Source: Microvirga subterranea
GTDB taxonomy: Bacteria; Pseudomonadota; Alphaproteobacteria; Rhizobiales; Beijerinckiaceae
Direction of reading: 5' to 3'
NCBI RefSeq assembly: GCF_003350535.1
Contig: NZ_QQBB01000001.1
Location: 296,727 to 360,726 of the forward strand
DNA: 64,000 nucleotides
Part shown: one piece after another, positions 38,612 through 47,607 of the stretch
How the letters are laid out: each line of letters begins with the position of its first letter
Numbering within the stretch: the first letter of the stretch is position 1
The notes under the pieces: generated by a model
The model's database searches: none
Told to the model about the DNA's origin: nothing
Seen by the model: the letters and a program-made list of their open reading frames with translations, nothing else
Program-made: the position numbers and the translations under genes

Positions 38612-40121
38612 TGCCCTGGAGATAGGCGAGATAGGGCGCGGGATCGAGGCCGCGGCCCGTCTCGCGCACCAGTAGCTCGTCGCGCATGAAGCGGCGGCCG
38701 TGCTGCCAGATCTTGCCGCGTAGCGCGTCCGCAAGACCAGCATAGTCTCCCGCATCGACCGCCGCGTCGAGGCCTACATCCTGCCGGCGCAGGGTCTCCA
38801 TGACCTGGGCGGCCATGACGTTGCCGATCGTGTATGTCGGGAAGGAGCCGATGTAACCCGTCGACCAGTGCACGTCCTGGAGCACGCCCTTGGAGTCGTT
38901 CGGCACGTCGAGGCCGAGATCGCGCTTGATGGCGGCATTCCAGGCGGCCGGCAGGTCCGCCACGGGCAGCGAGCCGTCCATGAGGGCGCATTCGATGTCG
39001 ACGCGCAGCATGATGTGGAAATCGTACGTCAGCTCGTCCGCCTCGACCCGGATGAAGCCCGGCTCCACGCGCGTGACGGCGCGGTAGAACTCCTCCGCGC
39101 TCACATCGCCGAGCTGATCGGGGAAGTGCCGCTGCAGCTCCGGGAAATGCAGCTGCCAGAAGGTCCGGCTGCGCACCACGTGGTTCTCCCACAGGCGCGA
39201 CTGGGATTCGTGCGCCCCAAAGCTCGTGCCCCCGACCGCATAGAGGCCGACGAGGTCAGTCGCCAGCGTCGTGCGGGTATAGGCCGGGTCGACGCCCTGC
39301 TCGTAGAGTCCGTGGCCTGTCTCGTGGGCGGTGCCGAAGAGGGAGGCCGGAAGATAGTTGCGGTTGTAGCGGGTCGTGATCCGCACGTCGTTGCGGGTGA
39401 ACGACACCTCGAACGGATGCACCGTCGTGTCGAGACGTCCGCGCTTCAGGTCGTAGCCGAGCTTTTCGGCCATGCTCAGCCCGAAGGCCCGCTGCCCCTC
39501 CTCGGGGAATTCGCGGAACAGGAAGTCGGAGCGCGGCGCCGGGCGCGAGCGCGCAGCATCCAGGATCGGCTGCATGCTGGAACGCAGAGTCGCGAAGAGG
39601 CGCTTGAGGCTGGAAGCCGTCTCGCCCGGCTCGTAGATCGACACCATGGCGTCGTAGGGGTGCTCGCTCCAGCCGATGCAGTCCGCATAGGCGCGGGAGA
39701 GCTCCACGGTCCTGGCGAGGTGGGGCGCAAAGATCGAGAAGTCGCTCTTGGCGCGCCCCTCGATCCAGGCCGCCTGCGCCACCGTGCGAAGAGCCGCCCG
39801 CTCCTGAATGAGGGAGGCCGGGACGCGGCGATGATGCTCGAAGGCATGACGCGTCTGCGCCACGATCCGCCGCTCCGGCGCATCGTCGGGCAGGCTCTCG
39901 ATGGCCCGCTCGGCATTGCCGAGCGCCGCCTCTGTCTCCGACGAGAGCAGGAGGTCGCGCGCCACCCGCGTGAGGGTCGCGATCTGCTGGCCGCGCGTCT
40001 CCGCGCCGCCCGGCGGCATCATGGTGCGAGAGTCCCAGGTGAGGACCGAAGTGGCGTTGAGCACGTCGTTGACGGCGGCGACGCGCTCGTTGAGCGCGGC
40101 AATGGAGGCTTGCTGGGTCAT
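38598..40121 (-). CDS. M32 family metallocarboxypeptidase
   Basis: 507 residues, cytoplasmic, full length for thermostable carboxypeptidase 1/Taq carboxypeptidase. Zinc motif HETGH (266-270) and third ligand in HESQSR (304-309). Removes C-terminal residues from short peptides. It follows the dipeptide ABC ATPase gene by 18 bases and is probably the last gene of that operon, so imported peptides are likely substrates. Confidence 0.92.
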   Translation of the reverse strand: MTQQASIAALNERVAAVNDVLNATSVLTWDSRTMMPPGGAETRGQQIATLTRVARDLLLSSETEAALGNAERAIESLPDDAPERRIVAQTRHAFEHHRRVPASLIQERAALRTVAQAAWIEGRAKSDFSIFAPHLARTVELSRAYADCIGWSEHPYDAMVSIYEPGETASSLKRLFATLRSSMQPILDAARSRPAPRSDFLFREFPEEGQRAFGLSMAEKLGYDLKRGRLDTTVHPFEVSFTRNDVRITTRYNRNYLPASLFGTAHETGHGLYEQGVDPAYTRTTLATDLVGLYAVGGTSFGAHESQSRLWENHVVRSRTFWQLHFPELQRHFPDQLGDVSAEEFYRAVTRVEPGFIRVEADELTYDFHIMLRVDIECALMDGSLPVADLPAAWNAAIKRDLGLDVPNDSKGVLQDVHWSTGYIGSFPTYTIGNVMAAQVMETLRRQDVGLDAAVDAGDYAGLADALRGKIWQHGRRFMRDELLVRETGRGLDPAPYLAYLQGKYAS

Positions 40122-40139
40122 GTCACGGGATTTCTGCGG

Positions 40140-41144
40140 TTATTCGGTGCCGCCGGTGTTGAGATGGCAGGCCGAGAAGCGGCCGGGGCCGATCGCGGCG
40201 AGAGGCGGAGCCTCGCGCTTGCAGCGCGGGCCTGCGAAGGGGCAGCGGGGATGGAAGTGGCAGCCGCTCGGCGGATGAAGCGGCGACGGGATCTCGCCCG
40301 CGATGGGCCGGAAGTTCTTGCGGCCGACGCCGACGCGCGGAACGCTCTCGAACAGGGCCCGCGTGTAGGGGTGGTTGGGCGCCGCATAGAGTTCGGCCGT
40401 CGGCGCGAGCTCCACGATGCGTCCGAGATACATGATCGCGACCCGGTCGGAGACGTGACGCACCACGCCCAGATCGTGGCTGATGAAGATCGCCGTGAGG
40501 TCGAGGTCCTGGCGCAGGTCCATGAACAGGTTGAGCACCTGCGCTTGGATCGACACGTCGAGCGACGCGACCGGCTCATCGAGGACGAGCAGATCCGGCT
40601 TCATGGCGAGCGCGCGGGCGATCGCGATGCGCTGGCGCTGTCCGCCCGAGAACTGGTGCGGGAAGCGGCGGCGATAGCTCGGGTCGAGGCCGACGCGTCC
40701 CAGCATGTCGGCCACGTAGGAATCGGCGTCGCGCGACTTCACGATCCGATGCGTAATCGGGCCTTCCGCCACCGTGTCGCCGATGCGCATGCGCGGATCG
40801 AGGCTCGCGAAGGGATCCTGGTGCACCATCTGCACCCGCGTCGTGAGCTTCTGGGTGTGGCGGCCCTGCTCCCTCGCGACGGGCTTGTCGTCGAACAGGA
40901 TCTTGCCGTCGCTCGGCGCGTAAATGCCGGCCACGATGCGCCCGAGGGTGGACTTGCCGCAGCCGGATTCGCCCACGAGGCCGATGACCTCGCCCTTGCG
41001 GATCTTGAGGCTGACGTCGCTGACGGCACGGACGATCTCCGTGTTGCGGCCGGCGCCGATGAGGCCCGCGATGCGCTCCCCGAGGCTCGGGCGCTTTACG
41101 AAGCGCTTCGATACGTGGTCGATGTCGAGGAGAGCGGCTGACAT
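40140..41144 (-). CDS. dppF: Oligopeptide/dipeptide ABC transporter ATPase (DppF type)
   Basis: 334 residues. Walker [10 protein letters not shown] near residue 60, [15 protein letters not shown] near 165, [13 protein letters not shown], and the C-terminal oligo_HPY zinc/FeS-type cysteine cluster ([14 protein letters not shown]). Second ATPase of a peptide-type importer. Its first 49 bases overlap the end of the DppD gene. Confidence 0.92.
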   Translation of the reverse strand: MSAALLDIDHVSKRFVKRPSLGERIAGLIGAGRNTEIVRAVSDVSLKIRKGEVIGLVGESGCGKSTLGRIVAGIYAPSDGKILFDDKPVAREQGRHTQKLTTRVQMVHQDPFASLDPRMRIGDTVAEGPITHRIVKSRDADSYVADMLGRVGLDPSYRRRFPHQFSGGQRQRIAIARALAMKPDLLVLDEPVASLDVSIQAQVLNLFMDLRQDLDLTAIFISHDLGVVRHVSDRVAIMYLGRIVELAPTAELYAAPNHPYTRALFESVPRVGVGRKNFRPIAGEIPSPLHPPSGCHFHPRCPFAGPRCKREAPPLAAIGPGRFSACHLNTGGTE

Positions 41145-42115
41145 TTATCGGTCTCGATCGGGTAATGGCAAAGGGCGGTGCGTCCGTCTCCGAAGTCTTG
41201 GACGGGCGGCGTGGTGGTGCAGGCGGGTCCTGCCCTGAAGCAGCGCGGCGCGAAGGCGCAGCCCGGCGGCAGGTTGGCGAGCGACGGCGTCGACCCCGGA
41301 ACCTGCGGCAGACGCGTTCCGGGCTCGTGCTCGGCCGGCACGGAGGCGAGGAGTCCCGCCGTGTAGGGATGACGCGGCGCGGCGATCACGTCCGCGGCCG
41401 CACCGGTCTCGACGACGCGGCCCGCATACATGACGCAGATGTCGTCCGCGAGGCTCGACACAACGGCGAGGTCGTGCGTCACCCACACGAAGGCAGTGCC
41501 GGTCTCGTCGGCGAGACGGCGCACCTCGGCGAGGATCTGGCCCTGGATCGATACGTCGAGCGCCGTGGTCGGCTCGTCCGCGATGATCACGGCCGGGTTG
41601 TGCAGGAGCGCGATGGCGATGGCGACCCGCTGGCGCATGCCGCCGGAGAGCTGGTGCGGATAGGCGTCGAGACGCTCTTCCGGGCTCGGGATGCCGACCT
41701 TGGCCAGCGCGTCGCGGGCACGGGTCCAGGCCACCTTGCGGGAGACGCGGTCATGGGCGCGCACCGCCGCGATCATCTGCGTCCCGATCTTGAGCACCGG
41801 GTTGAGGGTCATCATGGGGTCCTGGAACACCATGGCGACCTGCGCGCCGCGCACGCGGCGGATGGCCTCGCCCTTGAGCTTGGTGAGGTCCTGGCCGTTG
41901 AGCAGCACCTGGCCGCCGGCGACCTCGCCCGGGGCCTCGATGAGGCCGAGGATCGAGTAGCCGGTGACGCTCTTGCCGGAGCCGGATTCGCCCACAAGGC
42001 CGAGGATGCGTCCGCGGCCGACCTCGAAGCTGACGCCGTCGACGGCCTTGAGGATGCCGGCCCGGGTGTGGAACTGGGTCCGGAGGTCTTTGACGCGAAG
42101 GACGGGCTCGCTCAT
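41096..42115 (-). CDS. dppD: Oligopeptide/dipeptide ABC transporter ATPase (DppD type)
   Basis: 339 residues. GESGSGKSV Walker [16 protein letters not shown] signature, [12 protein letters not shown]alker B, oligo_HPY tail with [14 protein letters not shown]. The last 16 residues are translated from the start of dppF in another frame, an unusually long overlap but compatible with an intact protein of normal length. Start overlaps dppC as ATGA. Confidence 0.92.
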   Translation of the reverse strand: MSEPVLRVKDLRTQFHTRAGILKAVDGVSFEVGRGRILGLVGESGSGKSVTGYSILGLIEAPGEVAGGQVLLNGQDLTKLKGEAIRRVRGAQVAMVFQDPMMTLNPVLKIGTQMIAAVRAHDRVSRKVAWTRARDALAKVGIPSPEERLDAYPHQLSGGMRQRVAIAIALLHNPAVIIADEPTTALDVSIQGQILAEVRRLADETGTAFVWVTHDLAVVSSLADDICVMYAGRVVETGAAADVIAAPRHPYTAGLLASVPAEHEPGTRLPQVPGSTPSLANLPPGCAFAPRCFRAGPACTTTPPVQDFGDGRTALCHYPIETDKCQPLSSTSTTYRSAS

Positions 42116-43023
42116 CGGCTGCGCCTCGGGTTCAGGACGTGACGCACCTGGTCGCCCACGAGATTGATGGCGACGACGGTCAGCATCAGGGCGATGCCGG
42201 GATAGATCGAGATCCAGTAGCGGCCCGAGAGCAGGAACTGGAAGCCGTTGGAGATCAGCGACCCCAGCGACGGCTGGGTCAGCGGCAGCCCGAGGCCGAG
42301 GAACGACAGGGTGGCCTCCAGCGCGATCGAGTTCGCCACCTGCACGGTCGCCACCACGATCAGCGGCGGAAGCGCGTTCGGCAGGAGGTGGCGGAACAGC
42401 ACCTGGCGGGCCGGCAGCGGCGTCGACAGGGCCGCCTCGATGTAGTCCTTGCGGCGCTCCGCGCTCGCCGCGCCGTGGGTCGTGCGGGCGAAATACGCAT
42501 ATTGTGCGGCAACGAGCGCCGTGACGAGCTGCGGCAGGCCCTGTCCGAGCATGGCGACGAGCACGAGCGCGAGAAGGATCGCCGGCAGCGAGAGCTGCAG
42601 GTCGATGACGCGCATGATGATCGCCTCGATCCGGCCGCCGTAATAGGCCGCGATGAGGCCGACCGTGGCGCCGAGCACGAGCGCGAAGGTTCCGGCCATC
42701 ACGCCGACGATCAGGCTTGTGCGCAGACCGTAGAGGATGGCCGAGTACACGTCGCGGCCGGCGGCATCCGTGCCGAGCCAGTGAACGTAGCCGCCCGACC
42801 CAACTTCACCGGGCTCGAGGCGGGCGTCGAACAGGTCGAGCGTCTGCTGGTTGTAGGGATCCTGCGGCGCCACGAGCGGCGCAAGGACCGCCATGAGCAC
42901 CACCGAAACGATGACGATGAGCGCCGCGACCGCAACAGGGCTCTGCTTAAAGTCGGACCAGAAATTGCCGAGCCGGACCCAACGGGTCTCGGCCGGAGCG
43001 GAGATGGCGGGAGAGCTGCTCAT
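42112..43023 (-). CDS. dppC: Dipeptide ABC transporter permease (DppC type)
   Basis: 303 residues, inner membrane, with N-terminal OppC_N segment (FKQSPVAVAALIVIVSVV) and the typical HWLGTDAAGRDVYSAILYGLR block, EAA-loop EAALSTPLPARQVLFRHLLPN and five to six helices. ATG at 43023 overlaps the dppB stop; longer in-frame extension lies in dppB and is rejected. Confidence 0.92.
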   Translation of the reverse strand: MSSSPAISAPAETRWVRLGNFWSDFKQSPVAVAALIVIVSVVLMAVLAPLVAPQDPYNQQTLDLFDARLEPGEVGSGGYVHWLGTDAAGRDVYSAILYGLRTSLIVGVMAGTFALVLGATVGLIAAYYGGRIEAIIMRVIDLQLSLPAILLALVLVAMLGQGLPQLVTALVAAQYAYFARTTHGAASAERRKDYIEAALSTPLPARQVLFRHLLPNALPPLIVVATVQVANSIALEATLSFLGLGLPLTQPSLGSLISNGFQFLLSGRYWISIYPGIALMLTVVAINLVGDQVRHVLNPRRSR

Positions 43024-43994
43024 GAGGCGGCCTTCACACGGATGCGCGGATCGAGCTGGCCGTAAATCAAATCGACTACGAGATTGATCACGACGAACAG
43101 GAACACGACGAGGATGAGGTAGGCGACCATCACGGGCCGGTCGAGCACGGTGATGGAGTCGATGATGAGCTTGCCCATGCCGGGCCAGTTGAACACGGTT
43201 TCGGTCACGACCGCGAAGGCGAGCGTCGAGCCGAGCTCGAGGCCGAACACGGTGACGATCGGAATCGAGATGTTCTTGAGAACGTGCAGGCCCACGACCT
43301 TGCTCTCCGACAGGCCCTGGGCGCGGGCGAAGCGCACGTAGTCTGAGCTCATCACCTCGATCGTGCCCGCCCGGGTGAGGCGGATCAGGAGGCCGAGCTT
43401 GAACAGGGCGAGGTTGAAGGCCGGCAGGATGATGTAGCTCCAGCCTTCGAGCGACGTGATGGAGAGCGGCATGCCGAGCACGTTCGTCACCGGCCCGCGG
43501 CCGCCGGAGGGCAGCCAGCCGAGCTCGACCGCGAACATCATGATGAGCAGCAGGCCGACCCAGAAGGTCGGAACGCTGAAGCCGAGGACCGAGAACGCCA
43601 TGATGGCGCGGGCCGACAGGGAGTCCGGCTTGTAGCCGGCCCAGAGACCGAGCGGGATGCCGAGGCACGTGGCGATCATCATCGCCGTCAGGGCGAGTTC
43701 GAGGGTCGCGGGGAAGCGCGACCAGATCAGGCTAAGCACCGGGAGGCGATAGATGAACGACTCGCCGAGATCCCCGTGCAGCATGTTGTTCATGAAGATG
43801 AAGTACTGCTCGATGAGGGGACGGTCGAGGCCGTAGCGATGGATCAGCGCCTCGCGCAGGGCCTGGTCCGAAGCGGGATCGATCATCACATCGATCGGGT
43901 TTCCGATGGCGTAGACGCCCAGAAACACGATGATCGACATCGCGATAATGACCAGGAGCGCCTGAAGAATGCGCTGGATGAGAAATCCGATCAT
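43020..43994 (-). CDS. dppB: Dipeptide ABC transporter permease (DppB type)
   Basis: 324 residues, inner membrane, six helices. Begins MIGFLIQRILQALLVI as in DppB/OppB, with the loop DYVRFARAQGLSESKVVGLHVLKN and the helix following LEGWSYIILPAF. First permease after the hairpin at 44124-44149. Confidence 0.92.
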   Translation of the reverse strand: MIGFLIQRILQALLVIIAMSIIVFLGVYAIGNPIDVMIDPASDQALREALIHRYGLDRPLIEQYFIFMNNMLHGDLGESFIYRLPVLSLIWSRFPATLELALTAMMIATCLGIPLGLWAGYKPDSLSARAIMAFSVLGFSVPTFWVGLLLIMMFAVELGWLPSGGRGPVTNVLGMPLSITSLEGWSYIILPAFNLALFKLGLLIRLTRAGTIEVMSSDYVRFARAQGLSESKVVGLHVLKNISIPIVTVFGLELGSTLAFAVVTETVFNWPGMGKLIIDSITVLDRPVMVAYLILVVFLFVVINLVVDLIYGQLDPRIRVKAAS

Positions 43995-44123
43995 GCTGTC
44001 TCGCGCATGGTTTTGAAAATGCCGTCAGGCGAATGGGAACACTGAGCCTGACAGGGTGACGTCAAAAAGATTGTCCGGAGCGCCGCGATTTCGTGAGAAA
44101 CCGAAGCGACTCCGGAAGAAGGA

Positions 44124-44149
44124 CCGGCCGGGCTGCCCCTCCCGGCCGG
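44124..44149 (-). terminator. Intercistronic hairpin between dppA and dppB
   Basis: Perfect 9-bp stem CCGGCCGGG (44124-44132) / CCCGGCCGG (44141-44149), 8-nt loop, 12 bases past the dppA stop and without a T-run. Like the hairpin at 12651-12679, it probably adjusts binding-protein against permease expression. Confidence 0.6.
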
Positions 44150-44161
44150 CAGAGTGTCGGA

Positions 44162-45742
44162 TCAGCTCTTCGGCTTGATCTCATAGGCCAGCGTCTCCTG
44201 GTCGACGCGGGCCGGGATGGTCATCATGCCCTTCTTGGCCGCCCAGACGGTCTGGAGCTGCACGGTCGGGATGAGGGCGCGGTCGTTCATGGAGACTTCC
44301 GTCACCTTCTCGAAGAGCGCACGGCGCTTCGCGTCGTCCATGGTGCGGGAGCCTTCCTGCAGGAGCTTGTCGACCTCGGGGTTCGAGTAGCCCTGCTTGT
44401 TGAAGGCGCCAAGACCCGTAGTCGGATCCGCCGTATGCACGAGCGAGCCATAGGTGTAGCTCGCCTCGCCGGTCAGGGTGCCCCAGCCGCTCATCCACAG
44501 GGAGAACTCGCCCTTCTGCTGGGCCGGGAAGAACACCGTGCCGTTCAGCGCGTTGGCGTTCACCTTCAGGCCGGCGCGGGCCCACATCTGCGAGAGCGCT
44601 TCGCACACTGCCGAGTCGCCGGGCAGGCGGTTGTTGGTGCAGTGGAAGTCGATCTCGAAGCCCTTCGGGTAACCGGCGTCGGCCAGGAGCTGCTTGGCCT
44701 TGGCGAGGTCGTAGGGACGCTCGGGCAGGTTCTTGCTGCCGCCGAAGAAGCTCGCGGGCATCAGCTGGTTAGCCGGACGGCCCAGACCTTCGAGCACGAC
44801 GCGCACGAGCGTTTTGCGGTCGATGGCAAGGTCCATGGCCTCGCGCACCTTGGGGTCGCGCAGCGGGTTGGCGTCGATTTCCTTGCCGTCGACCTTCACC
44901 TTGCGCGGCAGGGTCTCCTTCACGTTCGGCGTGAGGTTCAGGAAGTAGACCGAGTCAGCCACGAAGGTGTCGACCGACTTGTCGCGCTGCATCGCGGCGT
45001 AGTCGGTGGCCGGAACGTAGTTGACAAGATCGACCTGGCCGGACTTGAGGGCCGCCATGCGGGCCGGATCGTTCGGGATCTCCTTGCGGACGACCTTCTG
45101 CCACGGCTGCTTCTCACCCCAGTAGCCGTCGAAGCGCTCGAGCACGAGATCGCCCTTGGGCTCCCAGGAGACGAACTTGTACGGGCCCGTGCCGATGGCG
45201 GCCTTGCCGGAGTTGAACTGCTCGTTGCGGGCCTCCGCGCCGATGCTCTTAGACACGACGAAGAGGCGGATGAAGTCGTTCGGCAGCGTCGGGGCCGGCT
45301 TCTTGGTCTTCACGTGCAGGGTGTACTTGTCGGCGACCGACGTGGACTCGACCTGCTTCGTGTAGATCGTCATGCTCATCGGGCCGGTCACGACCGGGAT
45401 GCGGTCGATCGAGAACTTCACGTCCTCGGCGGTGAGCTCGGACCCGTCGTGGAATTTCACGCCCTCGCGGATCTTGAATTCCCAGGTGGTGTCGTCGATC
45501 GGCTTCCAGGACGTCGCGAGACCGGGCTTCAGCTGCAGGTTCTCGTCCGCCATCACGAGCGTATCGAAGATGTGGCGCAGGGCCTCGGCCTGGCTGCCCA
45601 GGGTCGACCAATGCGGGTCGATCGAGTCGGGACCGGCGCGCAGGCCCATGGTGAGTGTCTGCGCCGAGGCCGCGCCGCTCAGCGTCGTTCCGAGAAGGAG
45701 GGCTGCGACCAGCGCCCCGCCAAGCTTGAAAGTTTGTTTCAC
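44162..45742 (-). CDS. dppA: Dipeptide ABC transporter periplasmic binding protein (family 5)
   Basis: 526 residues. Signal peptide MKQTFKLGGALVAALLLGTT..., cleavage near residue 28 (AASAQ). Family 5 blocks DPHWSTLGSQAEALRHIFDTL, WKPIDDTTWEFKIREGVKFHDG and RMAALKSGQVDLV are visible. Captures peptides or peptide-like molecules. First gene of dppABCDF-M32, divergent from the regulator and enzyme operon, so ligand and enzymes are probably matched. Confidence 0.92.
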   Translation of the reverse strand: MKQTFKLGGALVAALLLGTTLSGAASAQTLTMGLRAGPDSIDPHWSTLGSQAEALRHIFDTLVMADENLQLKPGLATSWKPIDDTTWEFKIREGVKFHDGSELTAEDVKFSIDRIPVVTGPMSMTIYTKQVESTSVADKYTLHVKTKKPAPTLPNDFIRLFVVSKSIGAEARNEQFNSGKAAIGTGPYKFVSWEPKGDLVLERFDGYWGEKQPWQKVVRKEIPNDPARMAALKSGQVDLVNYVPATDYAAMQRDKSVDTFVADSVYFLNLTPNVKETLPRKVKVDGKEIDANPLRDPKVREAMDLAIDRKTLVRVVLEGLGRPANQLMPASFFGGSKNLPERPYDLAKAKQLLADAGYPKGFEIDFHCTNNRLPGDSAVCEALSQMWARAGLKVNANALNGTVFFPAQQKGEFSLWMSGWGTLTGEASYTYGSLVHTADPTTGLGAFNKQGYSNPEVDKLLQEGSRTMDDAKRRALFEKVTEVSMNDRALIPTVQLQTVWAAKKGMMTIPARVDQETLAYEIKPKS

Positions 45743-45793
45743 TGCATATCCCCTCTTGCTAATGACCTTACTTTTCGTTCAAGGTGTTCTTGT

Positions 45794-45821
45794 CGATTAG
45801 AACGGTAGGTCACCGCGTCAA
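45794..45821 (-). promoter_or_regulatory. Candidate dppA promoter with embedded palindrome
   Basis: On the minus strand TTGACG (45816-45821) and TAATCG (45794-45799) are 16 bases apart. The spacer holds CGGT-AGGTC-ACCG (45803-45815), a small palindrome that could be the GntR-like regulator's site. Weak -10 match; inferred. Confidence 0.3.
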
Positions 45822-45838
45822 TTAAAGTCAACTGCGAC

Positions 45839-46915
45839 GTGATTAAAACTCAAACATACTCTGCCGTTTCCGTAGGCAACTGTAATAATGAAGCGGAACA
45901 GACGCCCGAGGAGCGGATTCTGGCGAGCCTTGCGAATGCGCTCGACCGCACGCTTCCGGTGCCTCTCGGCATCCAGCTGCGCGGACTGATCGAGTTCGGC
46001 ATCGCACTCGGCGAACTACCGGTGGGACAGCGCCTGCCTTCCGTGCGCGAGTTGGCCGAGCGCGCCGGGATCGCCAACATGACCGTCGCGACGGTCTACC
46101 GGGAACTGCGGCACGCAGGGCTGATCGAGTCCCGTCCCGGCGCCGGCACCTATGTGGGCGAGGGTCATCTCGGCGACGGCGTGCGCACCACGGCCATGCG
46201 CAAGATCCAGGCGCGCATCGAATCGCTGTTCGACGAGGCCGAGCAGCTTGGACTTGCGCCCTCCGTCGTGTCGTCGCTCGTCAATGCCCGCGCGGCGCGC
46301 GGCCGCACGCCGACCCGCCCCGTGCGCCTCGTGATGGTGGGCAACTTCATCGACACGACGCAGCAATATGCCGATCGCATCCAGGAGTATCTCGGCCCGG
46401 GAGACACCATCGCGGTGACGACAGTCGATGGTCTGCAATCGGGTGAAGCCTTCCCGCAGCCCTGCGACATCTGCCTCACGCTCGCCCACCGCCGCAATGA
46501 GGTCGAGCACCTGATCCCGACCGGCATTCCGGTCGTGGGCCTCAGCTTCATTCCGGCCGAGGACACGCGCAAGCTCCTCGCCACCATCGACCCGATGGCC
46601 CGGGTCGGCATCGTGTCGATCTTCCCCACCTTCATGGCTCTGATGAAGCCCGGCGTGCTGCGCTTCGCGCCTCACGTCTCCGACGTCGACGTCCGCCTTA
46701 TCACGGCGCCCGACCTCAAGGCCTTCCTGGCCTCCGTCGACGTCGCCATCTACGCCAGCGGCGCGGAGGCGACCGTCAAGGAGTTCCTGCCGCAGGGACG
46801 GCAGGCCATCGAATTCCGATACGTGCCCGATCCTCACGCCATCCGGCAGACCCTTCTGCCGGTGATCGAGCGGCTGCGTTCGGCAACGAATCAAAACGAG
46901 GACCAACTTTCATGA
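45839..46915 (+). CDS. GntR-like transcriptional regulator with unassigned sensor domain
   Basis: 358 residues. Winged-helix GntR DNA-binding domain about 40-115 (GQRLPSVRELAERAGIANMTVATVYRELRHAGLIESRPGAGTYV, shown here as the core LPSVREL ... VYREL). The C-terminal 230 residues (about 160-350) are not a usual FadR, HutC or MocR domain; they alternate beta and alpha (VRLVMVGNF, TIAVTTV, GIPVVGLSF, VGIVSIF, VDVAIYASGA) like a periplasmic-binding or PrpR_N-type ligand fold. GTG start without clear RBS. Its stop overlaps the creatininase start as ATGA, so it is first gene of the enzyme operon. Confidence 0.82.
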   Translation: MIKTQTYSAVSVGNCNNEAEQTPEERILASLANALDRTLPVPLGIQLRGLIEFGIALGELPVGQRLPSVRELAERAGIANMTVATVYRELRHAGLIESRPGAGTYVGEGHLGDGVRTTAMRKIQARIESLFDEAEQLGLAPSVVSSLVNARAARGRTPTRPVRLVMVGNFIDTTQQYADRIQEYLGPGDTIAVTTVDGLQSGEAFPQPCDICLTLAHRRNEVEHLIPTGIPVVGLSFIPAEDTRKLLATIDPMARVGIVSIFPTFMALMKPGVLRFAPHVSDVDVRLITAPDLKAFLASVDVAIYASGAEATVKEFLPQGRQAIEFRYVPDPHAIRQTLLPVIERLRSATNQNEDQLS

Positions 46916-47607
46916 AAATCAGCGAGATGAATTGGTTTCAGGTCGAACAGTACCTGAAATCGGACGACCGCGCGGTCGTGCCGCTCGGCTGCACGGAGCA
47001 GCACGCCTACCTGAGCCTCTCCGTCGACAGCATCCTGGCGGAGCGCGTCGCGACCGAGGCCGCCGAGCCTCTCGGCGTGCCGGTTTTCCCGGTCGTCGGC
47101 TACGGCATCACGCCCTATTTCATGGCCTATCCGGGCACCGTGTCGCTGAAGGCAGACACGTACCTGCGCATGCTGACCGACATCCTCGACTCGCTGCGCC
47201 GCACGGGCTTCCGTCGCATCCTGTTCGTCAACGGCCATGGCGGCAACACGCCGGGCCACACGGCGGCGATCGAGTGGATGGGCCAGAACCCGGATTGCCG
47301 GGTCAAGTTCCACAATTGGTGGAACGCGCCGAAGACCTTCGAGAAGGTGAAGCAGATCGATCCGGTCGCCTCGCACGCCTCCTGGATGGAGAACTTCCCC
47401 TGGACGCGCCTGCCCAACATCGCGCAGCCCGATCACCAGAAGCCGATGGTGGACCTCGACCGCATGCGCACCTTCGGGCCCGAAGGCGTGCGCGAAATCC
47501 TCGGCGACGGCAATTTCGGCGGCCGCTACCAGCGCTCCGACGAGGACATGAACGCCATCTGGTCCGTCGCCATCGATGAAACCCGCGCACTGATCGAGAG
47601 CTGGTGA
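46912..47607 (+). CDS. Creatininase-family amidohydrolase, divergent
   Basis: 231 residues. The family hydrolyses cyclic amides (creatinine) or formamides using two metals. Seen: PLGCTEQHAYLSLSVDS (24-40) with E29, H31 and D39 as ligands, and NGHGGN (107-112). The later motif, usually HAGExETS, reads HASWMEN, so the glutamate after HAG is Trp. This points to a subgroup with another substrate. Linked by overlapping stop/start to neighbours on both sides. Confidence 0.82.
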   Translation: MKISEMNWFQVEQYLKSDDRAVVPLGCTEQHAYLSLSVDSILAERVATEAAEPLGVPVFPVVGYGITPYFMAYPGTVSLKADTYLRMLTDILDSLRRTGFRRILFVNGHGGNTPGHTAAIEWMGQNPDCRVKFHNWWNAPKTFEKVKQIDPVASHASWMENFPWTRLPNIAQPDHQKPMVDLDRMRTFGPEGVREILGDGNFGGRYQRSDEDMNAIWSVAIDETRALIESW

